Source: Candidatus Heritagella intestinalis (GTDB taxonomy: Bacteria > Bacillota > Clostridia > Oscillospirales > Acutalibacteraceae). From it: a stretch of DNA of 64,000 bases. Below are positions 1-9,510 of the stretch, one piece after another. The first letter of the stretch is position 1. Every line of letters begins with the position of its first letter. The notes below the pieces were generated by a model. That model had not been told where the DNA came from. It saw only the letters and a list, made by a program, of their open reading frames with translations, and ran no database searches. Position numbers and translations under genes: made by a program. Where the stretch lies: positions 297,219 through 361,218 of the forward strand of contig CAJFVO010000001.1 of the NCBI GenBank assembly GCA_904420555.1. The letters run 5' to 3'.

Positions 1-683
1 CCCATGTGGGCATAGCCGGCGTCCCGCATAACGGAGGTCACGTCTGCAAAGTCCAGGTTGACCACGCCGGGGAGCTTAATCAGGTCGGAGATGCTTTGGG
101 CGCCCTGACGGAGGACGTCGTCGGCAATGATAAAGGCGTTCTGCAGGGTAATGCGCTGCTCGCTCACCAGCTTCAGGCGCTCGTTGGGGATGACCACCAG
201 GGAATCCACGTGCTCCCGCAGGGCCGTGATGCCGCTTTCCGCCTGCTCCATCCGCCGGCGGCCCTCAAAGGCAAAGGGCTTGGTGACAATGCCGATGGTC
301 AAAACGCCCATCTCCCTGGCGACCTCCGCCACCACAGGAGCTGCGCCGGTGCCGGTGCCGCCGCCCATGCCGGCTGTGATGAACACCATGTCGGAACCGC
401 GGATAGCCGCGGCAATAGCCTCCCGGCTCTCCTCGGCGGCCTTCTGGCCGATTTCCGGCTTGGAGCCGGCGCCGCGGCCCCGGGTAATCTTCTCCCCGAT
501 CTGGACCTTCTGGGTGGCCTTAGAGCGGCTCAGCGCCTGCTTATCCGTATTGACGCTGATAAACTCCACGCCCTGGACGCCGCTGGTCACCATCCGGTCC
601 ACAGCGTTGCCGCCGCCGCCGCCGATGCCGATTACTTTGATTACTTCATCGCCAATCAATTCGTTGTCTATTTCAAAAGGCAT
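1..683 (-). CDS. ftsZ: Cell division protein FtsZ (N-terminal part)
   Basis: Tubulin-like GTPase that polymerises into the cytokinetic Z ring under the membrane. The visible N-terminal 227 residues include the GTP-binding signature [10 protein letters not shown] and the early [11 protein letters not shown] loop. The gene runs off the left edge, so the C-terminal domain and tail are not seen. The ATG at 683 is preceded by GGGGGAG at good distance and gives the usual start MPFEIDNE. It is the last visible gene of the minus-strand division cluster, 266 bases after ftsQ. ftsA, which often sits between them, is missing here. Identification is secure. Confidence 0.97.
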   Translation of the reverse strand, partial: MPFEIDNELIGDEVIKVIGIGGGGGNAVDRMVTSGVQGVEFISVNTDKQALSRSKATQKVQIGEKITRGRGAGSKPEIGQKAAEESREAIAAAIRGSDMVFITAGMGGGTGTGAAPVVAEVAREMGVLTIGIVTKPFAFEGRRRMEQAESGITALREHVDSLVVIPNERLKLVSEQRITLQNAFIIADDVLRQGAQSISDLIKLPGVVNLDFADVTSVMRDAGYAHM

Positions 684-949
684 TTGCTTTCTCCCCCTTA
701 TTTGGTATGGAAGCCGCCGGAAGCCCCCCGACAGCCCTCATGATTTTTGAGTAGTACCCTTTATAAATTTATCACTTTTCCCTGGGAATTTCAAGAAAGA
801 TTTGCGCGTGTATGCAAAGTTATTTCATTATTATCTAATTCCCTATGAAAGCAAATAGGTTTTTAAGTATTTTGCCGTTTCCAGCCGGCCAAAAAAGATT
901 TCTTTTGACCATTTCCCTGATTTTTCGCGGGTTTTCCGGAACGCAGCCC

Positions 950-1999
950 CTATTCCCCGCCCTCCTGGGGCTGGGAGGAAGAAGCCTGGGAGACGCTGCT
1001 CTCTGCCGGCTGGGAGGAACCCTCCTCCTGGGAAGAGGCTGACGGAGAAGCGCCGCTCTCCTGGGAAGAAGCCGAGGCAGCTTCGGAAGACCCAGAAGCG
1101 GCGGAAGAGGCCGAAGCCGTCTCAGACGATGCAGAAGAAGCGGGTTCCCCGGAATCCTCCGGCTGGGAAGAGCTTGCAGAGGAAGCAGAGGAACTGGAAT
1201 CTGCATTGTAGTAGGCCTTTTTCAGGTCCCGGGTCAGGGAAACATCCAGTTCGCCCTTTTCTGTTTCTTCCAGCTCTTCTTCCACGATTTTTTTCGCCGA
1301 AACCAGCTTCAAGTCCAAATCGTTGGAGTTCCCCAGCAGAATCCGGATGCGCCCATCGTAGACCACCATCATCTGATAGAGATTGGACACGTCAATCTGG
1401 GTGATGCCGGAAAAGGCGCAGTCCGACAGGGCCTGGGTCAGGCTGTTGAAGACCTTCTGCACCTCTTCCTCCTTGGGAACAGCGGGATAACCGGCCCGGG
1501 GATTTTCCAGCTCCAAGCCGGACACCACCAGGCAGCCTGCGGGAGCCGCCTGGGCGATCTCCAAAATCTTGTTCTCCTGGCTTACCAGGATATAGCTGTC
1601 ATCCTGCTCAAAGGCCGCCGAAAGCACCGGTTCCTCCACGGTAATCTGCAAAGTTGCCGGCAGCTTCCGCTCCACCCGCACATTCCCCGCATAGGGGAGC
1701 TTGTGGTCCAATTCCTCCTGGGCGCCGTTTACATCCGCCAAAAAGAGGTTATCCCCAATCTCAATGCCGCAAATCTCCAGAATCTCCTCCTGGGAATACC
1801 GGGAGGTATTCTCCACCTGAATGGTGTCAATGCGGAACAGCACCGTCAGGGAAAGGATGACTGCCGCCGCGATGACCACCAAAAAGCTCACGCAATAAAA
1901 CAGGATTGCCCGTCTGCGGCGGCGCCTGGCCCGGGCCGTAATGCCCCTGCGCGCCGGCCGCCGCCGGTTTCCTGGTTGGTTGCCGGGTATTCTTTCCAT
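950..1999 (-). CDS. ftsQ: Divisome protein FtsQ/DivIB with Ser-rich tail
   Basis: Bitopic divisome protein that links FtsL and the septal transpeptidase. After an Arg-rich cytoplasmic stretch (residues about 10-30) comes one membrane helix (FYCVSFLVVIAAAVILSL), then a POTRA-like domain (starting RIDTIQVENTSRYS) and the FtsQ/DivIB beta domain. The last 80 or so residues are almost only Ser, Ala, Glu, Gln and Gly, an extension not needed for the fold. The start at 1999 was chosen because GAGGGGAG precedes it; a longer frame upstream overlaps murA and looks artificial. It lies 40 bases after murA in the operon. Family call is firm; the tail's role is unknown. Confidence 0.9.
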   Translation of the reverse strand: MERIPGNQPGNRRRPARRGITARARRRRRRAILFYCVSFLVVIAAAVILSLTVLFRIDTIQVENTSRYSQEEILEICGIEIGDNLFLADVNGAQEELDHKLPYAGNVRVERKLPATLQITVEEPVLSAAFEQDDSYILVSQENKILEIAQAAPAGCLVVSGLELENPRAGYPAVPKEEEVQKVFNSLTQALSDCAFSGITQIDVSNLYQMMVVYDGRIRILLGNSNDLDLKLVSAKKIVEEELEETEKGELDVSLTRDLKKAYYNADSSSSASSASSSQPEDSGEPASSASSETASASSAASGSSEAASASSQESGASPSASSQEEGSSQPAESSVSQASSSQPQEGGE

Positions 2000-2039
2000 G
2001 TTCTCCCCTCTTTCCTCAATCTTGATTTTCCTTGACCCC

Positions 2040-3308
2040 TTAGGCCGTTTCCCGCCGGATGTCCGCCCCCACCGAAGCCAGGGCCTTTTCCACCGCCTCG
2101 TAGCCGCGGTCCAGATGATGCAGGCCGGAAAGGAGGGTGGTACCCTGGGCTCCCAGGCCCGCCACCAGCAGGGCCGCCCCGCCCCGGAGGTCCGGAGCCT
2201 GCACCGGCGCGCCGGAAAGGGCGGGAACCCCTTCCACCACCGCCACGCGGCCCTCCACCTTAATGCGGGCCCCCAAGCGCATGAGCTCGCCGGCGTGCTT
2301 ATACCGGCTTTCAAAAATATTCTCCACAAACAGGCTGGTCCCGTCCGCCAAGCAGGCCATGGCCATTACCGGGGCCTGGGCGTCTGTGGGGAAACCGGGG
2401 TACGGCATGGTGCGGACATTCCCCACGGGCCGCAGCCGCTCCGGGGCCTGAATCCAGAGGCTCTTTCCCTGGCTGCGCAGAGAACAGCCCGCCTCTTCAA
2501 ACACCGGGAGCACCAGCTGCAAATGGCTGCAATCCACGTGGCGCAAAGTCAGCTCACTCCCTGTGGCCGCAGCCGCCGCCAGATACGTGGCGGCTACAAT
2601 CCGGTCGGGAATCACCTGATGCTCGCAGCCTCCCAGAGATTCTACCCCCTGGATGACGATCTCGCTCTCCCCCGCCCCGGACACCCTGCCGCCGCAGGCG
2701 TTGAGGAAATCCGCCAAATCACAGATTTCCGGCTCCCGGGCCGCGTTGGAGAGGATGGTGGAGCCCTCGGCGCACACCGCCGCCAGCATGACGTTTTCCG
2801 TGGCCCCTACGCTGGGAAAGGAAAGGCTGATGGGACAGCCCCGGAGGCGTCCCGGCACGCTGCACTCCAGGCAGCCGTGATCCTCCCGAATGTGCAGGCC
2901 CATTTTCCGCAGGGCCGCCAAATGCAGGTCAATGGGCCGGGGGCCCAGCTCGCAGCCGCCGGGGAAGGAAAGCCGCGCTTTTCCCAGACGGGACACCACC
3001 GCTCCCAAAAACACAATGGAGGAACGCATTTCCCGCATGAGGTTTTCCGGGATTTCATCCCCGCTGAGGGTGGATGAGTCAATGGTCAGCGTGTGGCCCT
3101 CCCGGCGGACCCGGCAGCCCAGGGTGCGCAGAATCCGCACCGCCGTGTCCACGTCCGAAAGCAACGGGCAGTTATGTAAAACCGCCTCCGATTTGCATAA
3201 AAGAGACGCTGCCAGCAAAGGCAGGGTACTGTTTTTTGCCCCATGGACCGATATTTCCCCAGAAAGTTTCCCGGGGCCCTGGATGCGCAGAACTTCCAAC
3301 GTCAACAC
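2040..3308 (-). CDS. murA: UDP-GlcNAc 1-carboxyvinyltransferase MurA
   Basis: Cytoplasmic enzyme that transfers enolpyruvate from PEP to UDP-GlcNAc, the first committed step of peptidoglycan synthesis and the target of fosfomycin. The substrate-binding motif HGAKNSTLP is near the N terminus, and the active-site loop GGCELGPRPIDLH keeps the catalytic Cys. The start is uncertain: GTG 3308 (or TTG 3305) follows GGGAG and gives the family's normal short N terminus; ATG 3329 is also possible. It sits between murG and ftsQ. The residue after the catalytic Cys region suggests a fosfomycin-sensitive type, but that is inference. Confidence 0.93.
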   Translation of the reverse strand: MLTLEVLRIQGPGKLSGEISVHGAKNSTLPLLAASLLCKSEAVLHNCPLLSDVDTAVRILRTLGCRVRREGHTLTIDSSTLSGDEIPENLMREMRSSIVFLGAVVSRLGKARLSFPGGCELGPRPIDLHLAALRKMGLHIREDHGCLECSVPGRLRGCPISLSFPSVGATENVMLAAVCAEGSTILSNAAREPEICDLADFLNACGGRVSGAGESEIVIQGVESLGGCEHQVIPDRIVAATYLAAAAATGSELTLRHVDCSHLQLVLPVFEEAGCSLRSQGKSLWIQAPERLRPVGNVRTMPYPGFPTDAQAPVMAMACLADGTSLFVENIFESRYKHAGELMRLGARIKVEGRVAVVEGVPALSGAPVQAPDLRGGAALLVAGLGAQGTTLLSGLHHLDRGYEAVEKALASVGADIRRETA

Positions 3309-3386
3309 CCTTTCTCCCGTGATTTCCATTGCTTTCCATAGTATGCGTTGGAAACACAAAGGGTGAAACCCTGGAAACTGGCCGAT

Positions 3387-4520
3387 TCAGCGGGCGTTTT
3401 TGGATTCCCGGAGGACCTGGTGCATCACCTTGACAATCCGGGGGCAGGCGTCGGAAATGGACATTTCAGCGGCATGACGCCCCAGCTCCCGGGCGCCGCC
3501 GGGCCTGGAGAAGATTTCCTCTACCTTCTGCCACAGCAGCTCCCCGGTGAGGTCCTTTTCCTCAATGAGCACCGCCGCTCCCCGGTTTACCAGGGCCATG
3601 GCGTTGTGGTACTGGTGGTTTTCCGCCACATTGGGAGAGGGAATCAGGATGGAGCCCTTCCCCTGGGCCTGGAGCTCGCTGAGGGTGATGGCCCCGGCCC
3701 GGCAGATGACCAAATCCGCCGCCGCCATGCACTGGGGCATGTTGTCGATGTACTCCCGCAGGGAGATAAAGGGGTATTCCTCCAAATCCAGGCCCTTTTC
3801 CTTTAAGAGGGCAGGCATCCATTTGGAATACTGGCCATAGCCGTGGATGTGCTGGTATTTCCCCGTGCGGGCGCTGCGCACCAGCAGGTCTGCCACTGCC
3901 TCGTTGATGCTTCTGGCTCCCAGGCTGCCGCCAAAGGAGAGAATCAAAGGCCGGGCGTCCAGCCCCAGCAGCCGGCGGGAATCCTCCCGGTCTGCCCGGA
4001 GAAGCTCCTGCCGCACCGGGTTGCCGGTGAGGACACAGCGGGCCCCCCTGTCAAAGTGCTGCTGGGCGTCCGCCACCGCCAGCATGACCCGGCTGGCTTT
4101 TTTAGCCAGCATTTTGTTGGTAATCCCGGGATAGGCATTCTGCTCGTGAATAACGGCGGGAACCCCCAGCTTCATGGCCTCCCGAATCACCGGGCCGCTG
4201 ACATAGCCGCCGGTGCCCACGCAGATATCCGGCTGGAATTCCCGGATAATCTTCCGGGCCTGCCGGGTGGAGGTGACCACCCGCACCAGGGTCTGGGCGT
4301 TGCGCTTCAGGTTCTGAAGGCTCAGCTTCCGCTGGAAGCCGGAAATCCGCACGCTCCGAAAAGCAAACCCCGCCGCAGGGACCAGGCGCTCTTCCATGCC
4401 GCCCTTGTTCCCCACATACAGAATCTCCGTGTCCGGCTCCTTCTCCCGCAAATATCCGGCAATGGCCAAGGCCGGGTTGATATGGCCGGCAGTGCCGCCC
4501 CCTGCAAACAGTACTCTCAT
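3387..4520 (-). CDS. murG: Lipid II synthase MurG
   Basis: Membrane-associated glycosyltransferase (GT-B fold) that adds GlcNAc from UDP-GlcNAc to lipid I, making lipid II on the inner face of the membrane. The N terminus carries the lipid I-binding loop GGGTAGHINPALA, the middle has GGSLGARSIN, and the C-terminal donor site has CRAGAITLSELQA and the PSPNVAENHQ segment. At 377 residues the length is normal. It lies between ftsW and murA, 74 bases after ftsW. Identification is secure. Confidence 0.97.
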   Translation of the reverse strand: MRVLFAGGGTAGHINPALAIAGYLREKEPDTEILYVGNKGGMEERLVPAAGFAFRSVRISGFQRKLSLQNLKRNAQTLVRVVTSTRQARKIIREFQPDICVGTGGYVSGPVIREAMKLGVPAVIHEQNAYPGITNKMLAKKASRVMLAVADAQQHFDRGARCVLTGNPVRQELLRADREDSRRLLGLDARPLILSFGGSLGARSINEAVADLLVRSARTGKYQHIHGYGQYSKWMPALLKEKGLDLEEYPFISLREYIDNMPQCMAAADLVICRAGAITLSELQAQGKGSILIPSPNVAENHQYHNAMALVNRGAAVLIEEKDLTGELLWQKVEEIFSRPGGARELGRHAAEMSISDACPRIVKVMHQVLRESKNAR

Positions 4521-4594
4521 ACACGCGCGGGCAGTAAAACCCGCATTCCCCCTTTATCCCTTAATTTTAGCAGAAAGCCCCTTCCGGGGCCAAA

Positions 4595-5917
4595 CTACAC
4601 TTTATCCACATTGGATGTTCGCGAAATAGACAAGACCACGCCCATCTGGGCCAGCAGCATCACCAAAGAGGTGCCGCCATAGCTGAAGAACGGCAGGCTG
4701 ATACCCGTATTGGGAATGGTGTTGGTCACCACACAGATATTGAGGATGGCCTGGATTCCCACCTGGGCTGTGAGCCCAATGCCCAGGAGCGTGCCGAATT
4801 TATCCTTGGCTCCCAGGGAGATGACGATTCCCCGCCAGATAAGCAGGGCAAACAGCAGGATCACCAGCAGGGCGCCCACAAAGCCCAGCTCCTCGCAGAC
4901 CACCGCAAAAATAAAGTCGTTTTCCGGCTCAGGCAGATAGAGGTATTTCTGCCGGGACTGGGCCAGGCCCACCCCCAGCAGCTGGCCGGAACCGATAGCC
5001 ATCAGGGACTGCCGGGTCTGCCAGGTATCCACCCCCTCGGGCGGGTTAAAGGGGTCCAGCCAGCCCTGGATGCGCAGCTCTGCATAGGAAAACATATCGG
5101 TGAAAAAGTACAGGTAAGCGGCCGCCCCTGCCAGCGCCACAAGCGCTACAAAGAACCACCGCAGCCGCACGCCTCCCACAAAAAGCATAACGCCGGAAAT
5201 CGCCACCAGGATAATGGCGGCGGAGATGTGGGGCTCCATCACCACCAGGCCGGCTATCAGCCCCAAAATCAGCACATAGGGCAGCACCCCATAGCGGAAG
5301 GTCTCCATTTTGTCGTAGTTAATGGAGATGAGATGGGCAAAAATCAGCACCAGGGCAAACTTGGCAATCTCGGAGGGCTGGAAGTTAATGGGCCCCAAAT
5401 ACAGCCACCGGTAGGTGCCGTTAATCCGGGGCACCAAGGCCGTCCCCCGGAGGAGGAGCACCGCCAGCAGCATGGCTATGGTAATGAGCAGCACCAGAAA
5501 GGCGAACTTGTGGAGATGATGGTAATCAAAATAGGAAATCACCAGCATCAGCACGCATCCCAGGGCCGCAAAGCACATCTGCGGAACAATATAGGAATAG
5601 CTGTTGCCGTCCTCCGAATTAAAGTAGGAGGTGGCAAAGCTGGCGGAAAACAGCATCACCAGCCCGAAAACCAGCAGGCTCAAAAGGATATAGAGGAACA
5701 CCCGGTCCACGCCGCCGCGGACAGAAAAGACCTTGAACTTTTTCCGGACCCGCTTTACCGTGGCTTTGGGCGAAAACAGGGAAACCTTCCCTGACGGGAT
5801 GGTGGCGCCCGCCGGGCTCACGGCTGCCGCCGAAGGCCTGCCGCTGCGGCCCCCTGCCGCAGTCTCCCGGCGGACTGCCCTCTTCTTGGCGCCTCTGGGT
5901 ATTTTCTGCTTTCTCAT
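4595..5917 (-). CDS. ftsW: SEDS peptidoglycan polymerase FtsW/SpoVE
   Basis: Polytopic SEDS glycosyltransferase that polymerises lipid II at the septum with its partner transpeptidase, encoded two genes upstream. A basic cytoplasmic N-terminal extension of about 75 residues precedes ten hydrophobic helices. SEDS landmarks include PSEIAKFALV and the C-terminal NTGISLPFFSYGGTSL. The family cannot be split into FtsW or SpoVE from sequence alone, since Clostridia often have both; the cluster position favours FtsW. The next gene, murG, makes its substrate. Confidence 0.93.
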   Translation of the reverse strand: MRKQKIPRGAKKRAVRRETAAGGRSGRPSAAAVSPAGATIPSGKVSLFSPKATVKRVRKKFKVFSVRGGVDRVFLYILLSLLVFGLVMLFSASFATSYFNSEDGNSYSYIVPQMCFAALGCVLMLVISYFDYHHLHKFAFLVLLITIAMLLAVLLLRGTALVPRINGTYRWLYLGPINFQPSEIAKFALVLIFAHLISINYDKMETFRYGVLPYVLILGLIAGLVVMEPHISAAIILVAISGVMLFVGGVRLRWFFVALVALAGAAAYLYFFTDMFSYAELRIQGWLDPFNPPEGVDTWQTRQSLMAIGSGQLLGVGLAQSRQKYLYLPEPENDFIFAVVCEELGFVGALLVILLFALLIWRGIVISLGAKDKFGTLLGIGLTAQVGIQAILNICVVTNTIPNTGISLPFFSYGGTSLVMLLAQMGVVLSISRTSNVDKV

Positions 5918-5995
5918 AAGCCTTCCCCCTCCTTTACTGCTCCGTCAGGCTTTCGGGGAACCCTCCCCGGATGGAATATGGGTTAGTATGCACTG

Positions 5996-6997
5996 TCAGA
6001 CCCCAAAGAATACCAGCAGCAGGGCAATGGCGCCGCCCACCGCTGTAATCAGGCTGAACACCAGGCAAATCTTCATTTCGCTCCAGCCGCACATCTCAAA
6101 GTGATGGTGGATAGGGCTCATTTTAAACAGGCGCTTGCCGTGGGTCAGCTTGAAATAACTCACCTGCAGCACCACGGAAAGGATCTCCATAAAGTAGACA
6201 ATCCCCAGGGGCAGCAGCAAAATGGGCAGGTTCAGGCCAAAGGCCAGGGCGCACACCATGCCTCCCAAAAACAGGGAGCCGGTATCCCCCATAAACACCT
6301 TGGCGGGATTGAAGTTCCACACCAAGAAGCCCATGCAGGCCGCAGCCGCAGCCACTGCCATAATGCTCATGCTGAAGGCGTTCATCACGCCGGCAATCAC
6401 CATGAGGAAAATGCACACAAAGAAGGTGACCGAAGCGTTGAGGCCGTCAATGCCGTCGGTGAAGTTCACCGCATTGACCACGCCCACAATGAGGATGGCC
6501 GCCAGAATCCAGTAGCCCCAGCCCAGGTCTACCTCCCCCACAAAGGGGATGATGGTGGAGCTTTTTCCCCCAGCCAGCCAGACGGAAACCAGGTAGGCCG
6601 CCGCCACGGCAAATTGCAGCACCAGCTTCTGCAGCTCTGTGAGGCCCAGGTTGCGCTTTTTGACTACCTTGATATAGTCGTCCATAAAGCCCACCAGCCC
6701 AAAGGCCAGGGCCATGCCCAGGCCGCCAAACAGGCGCACCTTCATCAGCAGGGTCTCGTCATATACGTTGGCGTAGTACAGGGGGATGCATACCGCTATG
6801 GCCACCACAATGCCGATGATGAACATCAGGCCGCCCATGGTGGGGGTCCCCTGCTTTTTCATGTGCCACTGGGGCCCTTCTTCCCGGATGGTCTGCCCAA
6901 AGTGCAGCTTATGCAGGAAGGGGATCATCCATTTTCCCAAAAGCGCGGTTACGCCGAAGGCGATGACAGCCGCCAGCAATGTCCAGATTGTGTTCAT
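5996..6997 (-). CDS. mraY: Phospho-MurNAc-pentapeptide translocase MraY
   Basis: Integral membrane enzyme that moves phospho-MurNAc-pentapeptide from UDP to undecaprenyl phosphate, forming lipid I. Diagnostic segments are the cytoplasmic loop GTPTMGG, the catalytic GFMDDYIKV, NAVNFTDGIDGL, the FMGDTGSLFLGG motif and the C-terminal HHHFE. About ten membrane helices and 333 residues fit the family. It lies between the transpeptidase and ftsW. murE and murF, commonly found just before mraY, are absent. Confidence 0.97.
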   Translation of the reverse strand: MNTIWTLLAAVIAFGVTALLGKWMIPFLHKLHFGQTIREEGPQWHMKKQGTPTMGGLMFIIGIVVAIAVCIPLYYANVYDETLLMKVRLFGGLGMALAFGLVGFMDDYIKVVKKRNLGLTELQKLVLQFAVAAAYLVSVWLAGGKSSTIIPFVGEVDLGWGYWILAAILIVGVVNAVNFTDGIDGLNASVTFFVCIFLMVIAGVMNAFSMSIMAVAAAAACMGFLVWNFNPAKVFMGDTGSLFLGGMVCALAFGLNLPILLLPLGIVYFMEILSVVLQVSYFKLTHGKRLFKMSPIHHHFEMCGWSEMKICLVFSLITAVGGAIALLLVFFGV

Positions 6998-7136
6998 ATG
7001 TTTTCTCCACCTTACCTTTCCGGCAGGAAGCCCGCCGGAAGTTTTCTTTTCGGCGCACCCTCACAGGAGCCCGATTCAGGTATACAGTATAGCACAAAAC
7101 CGCGCCTTTTTACAGCCGATTTTTGAAAAACGGCTT

Positions 7137-9374
7137 CTATTGTACCTGGTCCACTTCAATAAAGCCCACGGTAATCACCGTTCCGGGCCGCACCTTGGTC
7201 CCTTCCGCTATATCCTGGGTCTGGGAAACCGGGTTGCTGCTGGTCAGGGCCGCGCCGGTAACCCGTATCTGGATGCCGGCATTGGCCGCCGCCTCATTGG
7301 CCGCCGACAGGGACATGCCTGTCAGGTCCGGCACAGTGACGGTTTCCTCCTTGCTGTCCTCATCGGTATACAGGACGATGGAACCGCCCTGGGGAATGGA
7401 CTCGCCAAAGGCGGGAATCTGCTCCAGCACCGTGCCGCCGCTTCCCTTGACCGTCACGCTGAGGCCCGCGTCACCGGCGGCCTTCTCTGCTTCTTCCACG
7501 GTCATGCCGGTAACAGAGGGCGTGGTGGTGTCGATTTTCTCCAGCTCCTCCTCGGTATACTGGCGCTCCACGCCCAGATATTCCAGAATCTGCTCCATGC
7601 ACTTGGCAAAGGTGGGGCCTGCCACAGAGCCGCCGTAATAGTTGATGCTGGGGTCCGGCTCATCGTAATAAATCAAGAGGGCAATTTCCGGGTCGTCCGC
7701 CGGGGCAAAGCCGCAATAGGAAGCGATATAGTGCTTCTTGGTCTTATCCAGGTTATCCTCCAGAATCTTCTGAGAGGTACCGGTCTTGCCGCAGATCCGG
7801 TAGCCGGCGATATAGCCGCTCTTTGCAGTGCCTTGTGTGGCGTTGGTGTTGAGAATCTTCACCATGCGCTCCGAGGTGTCCGTGGAGATAACCTGGCGCT
7901 TATAGCTGGTATCCGCTGTCATGACGATATTCCCGTCGGCGTCCACCATGTGGTCCACCACATGGGGCTGCACCAGATAGCCGCCGTTGGCCACTGCACA
8001 GGCCGCCGCCAGCATATGGATAGGGGTGATGCTGAAGTTCTGGCCGAAGGATTCCGTAGCCAGCTCCATGGGGTTCAGCTGGTCCGCCGTATAATAAATG
8101 GTGGAAGCCTCGCCGGGCAGGTCAATGCCGGTTTTCTCCGTAAAGCCAAAGGCCTCAAAATATTTGAAGAAGCGCTCAGCGCCCAGCTCCTGGCCCAGGT
8201 GGACAAAGAAGGGGTTGCAGGAGTTGCACAAACCCTCCACAAAGGTCTGGGTGCCGTGGCCATAGGCCCAGCAGTTGATGTACTGGCCGGTGCCTTCTAC
8301 CAGATAGGAGTGGTTGCAGGTGAAGGTGCTCTCTTCCGAAACAATGCCCTCCTCCATAGCCATGGAGCCGGTGCACATCTTAAAGACCGAACCGGGATAG
8401 TAGGTATCGCTGACCGCCTTGTTCCGCCACTGCTTCTGCAGGGCGTTGGAGGTCGCCTGGTCTTTTACCGCCTTCTCTTCCTCTGTCCCTTCCGGCATAG
8501 CCTCGATTTCCTTGGCCACTTCCTCATCTACAATGGTCCAGGGGTCGTTGGGGTCATAGTCTCCCTTGGTGGCCAGGCCCAGGATGGCGCCGGTCTTGAC
8601 ATTCATGGCAATGGCGCAGGCGCCGTTGGCCACGTTGAAATTCTCGATGCCCTCTTCCAGCCCCTCTTCCAAAAAGTGCTGGATGCCCTCGTCAATGGTC
8701 AGCACCAGGTCATAGCCGTCCTCGGCCTCCACCCGCTGCTCATACTGGAAGGGCATATCCGTACCCACTGCGTTTTTGGCGGTGACCAGCCGCCCGGCTG
8801 TGCCGCTGAGCTCCGTATCATACTGGTATTCCAGGCCGGAAAGGCCGGTATTATCCGTGCCTACAAAGCCCAGCACCGGGCCCATAAAGTTGCCATAGGG
8901 GTAATAGCGCTTGTAATCCGTAATGAGCTGCACGCCCCGGCTGATGTCGTTCTCCTCCAAAAAGGCCAGAATTTCATCCTTGACGTCGTTCTCCACCTTG
9001 CGCTTAACATAGGTGAAATAGGTATCCTTGTCTGCCAGCTCCTGCACCTCGGATTCCTCCATGTCCAGAATCTCTGCCAGGCCGCGGACCAGGGTGGTCT
9101 TATCCTCTTCTTCTATGTAAGCCGGTTCCAGGGCCACCGTCCAGACACTGGCGCTTTGGGCCAGCACTTTGCCGTTGCGGTCATAGATGGTGCCCCGCTC
9201 CGCGCTGAGGGTGGTGGGCTGCAGGCTCTGGTCGATGGCGGCGCGCTTCAGCTCTTCCCCATCCACTAATTGCAGGCGGATCAGGTTAAAGATCACAATT
9301 CCAAAAGCAATCGCCATGACGATCATCACCGTCAGCGTACGCCTCCACATACGGACAGTCGTTCCTTTTGCCAT
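7137..9374 (-). CDS. Class B penicillin-binding protein, SpoVD/PBP2B type, with PASTA domains
   Basis: Division or sporulation transpeptidase that cross-links septal peptidoglycan. One N-terminal membrane anchor (residues about 12-35) is followed by the dimerisation domain (ERGTIYDRNG) and a transpeptidase domain with SVFK (SxxK), SCN (SxN) and KTGTS (KTG) motifs. Two PASTA repeats close the 745-residue protein (TTPSVTGMTVEEAEKAAG and VTVPDLTGMSLSAANEA). The start at 9374 was chosen for GGAGG eight bases upstream. It sits between ftsL and mraY. PASTA tails fit SpoVD as well as Gram-positive PBP2B; the choice is open. Confidence 0.94.
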   Translation of the reverse strand: MAKGTTVRMWRRTLTVMIVMAIAFGIVIFNLIRLQLVDGEELKRAAIDQSLQPTTLSAERGTIYDRNGKVLAQSASVWTVALEPAYIEEEDKTTLVRGLAEILDMEESEVQELADKDTYFTYVKRKVENDVKDEILAFLEENDISRGVQLITDYKRYYPYGNFMGPVLGFVGTDNTGLSGLEYQYDTELSGTAGRLVTAKNAVGTDMPFQYEQRVEAEDGYDLVLTIDEGIQHFLEEGLEEGIENFNVANGACAIAMNVKTGAILGLATKGDYDPNDPWTIVDEEVAKEIEAMPEGTEEEKAVKDQATSNALQKQWRNKAVSDTYYPGSVFKMCTGSMAMEEGIVSEESTFTCNHSYLVEGTGQYINCWAYGHGTQTFVEGLCNSCNPFFVHLGQELGAERFFKYFEAFGFTEKTGIDLPGEASTIYYTADQLNPMELATESFGQNFSITPIHMLAAACAVANGGYLVQPHVVDHMVDADGNIVMTADTSYKRQVISTDTSERMVKILNTNATQGTAKSGYIAGYRICGKTGTSQKILEDNLDKTKKHYIASYCGFAPADDPEIALLIYYDEPDPSINYYGGSVAGPTFAKCMEQILEYLGVERQYTEEELEKIDTTTPSVTGMTVEEAEKAAGDAGLSVTVKGSGGTVLEQIPAFGESIPQGGSIVLYTDEDSKEETVTVPDLTGMSLSAANEAAANAGIQIRVTGAALTSSNPVSQTQDIAEGTKVRPGTVITVGFIEVDQVQ

Positions 9375-9510
9375 AATTGTATCCTCCGTTGCAGCCGGAC
9401 ACACCCGGCCTTTTGTAGCAAAAAGGAGAGCGAAAGCTTTTCGGCTTCACTCTCTCCCTTTCAAACAGGGGGCTTTTCCCCTTTATTTCATATGCGTCTT
9501 TCCTGCCGCT

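Noticed and set aside
6786..9269. Very long open frame on the plus strand opposite the transpeptidase gene (827 codons)
   Set aside because: GC-rich codon bias leaves the antisense frame open; the product is low-complexity His/Gly/Ala-rich with no domain, and the minus-strand gene is certain. The same holds for antisense frames at 21401-23851, 30183-33026, 35681-37675 and 48175-50241.
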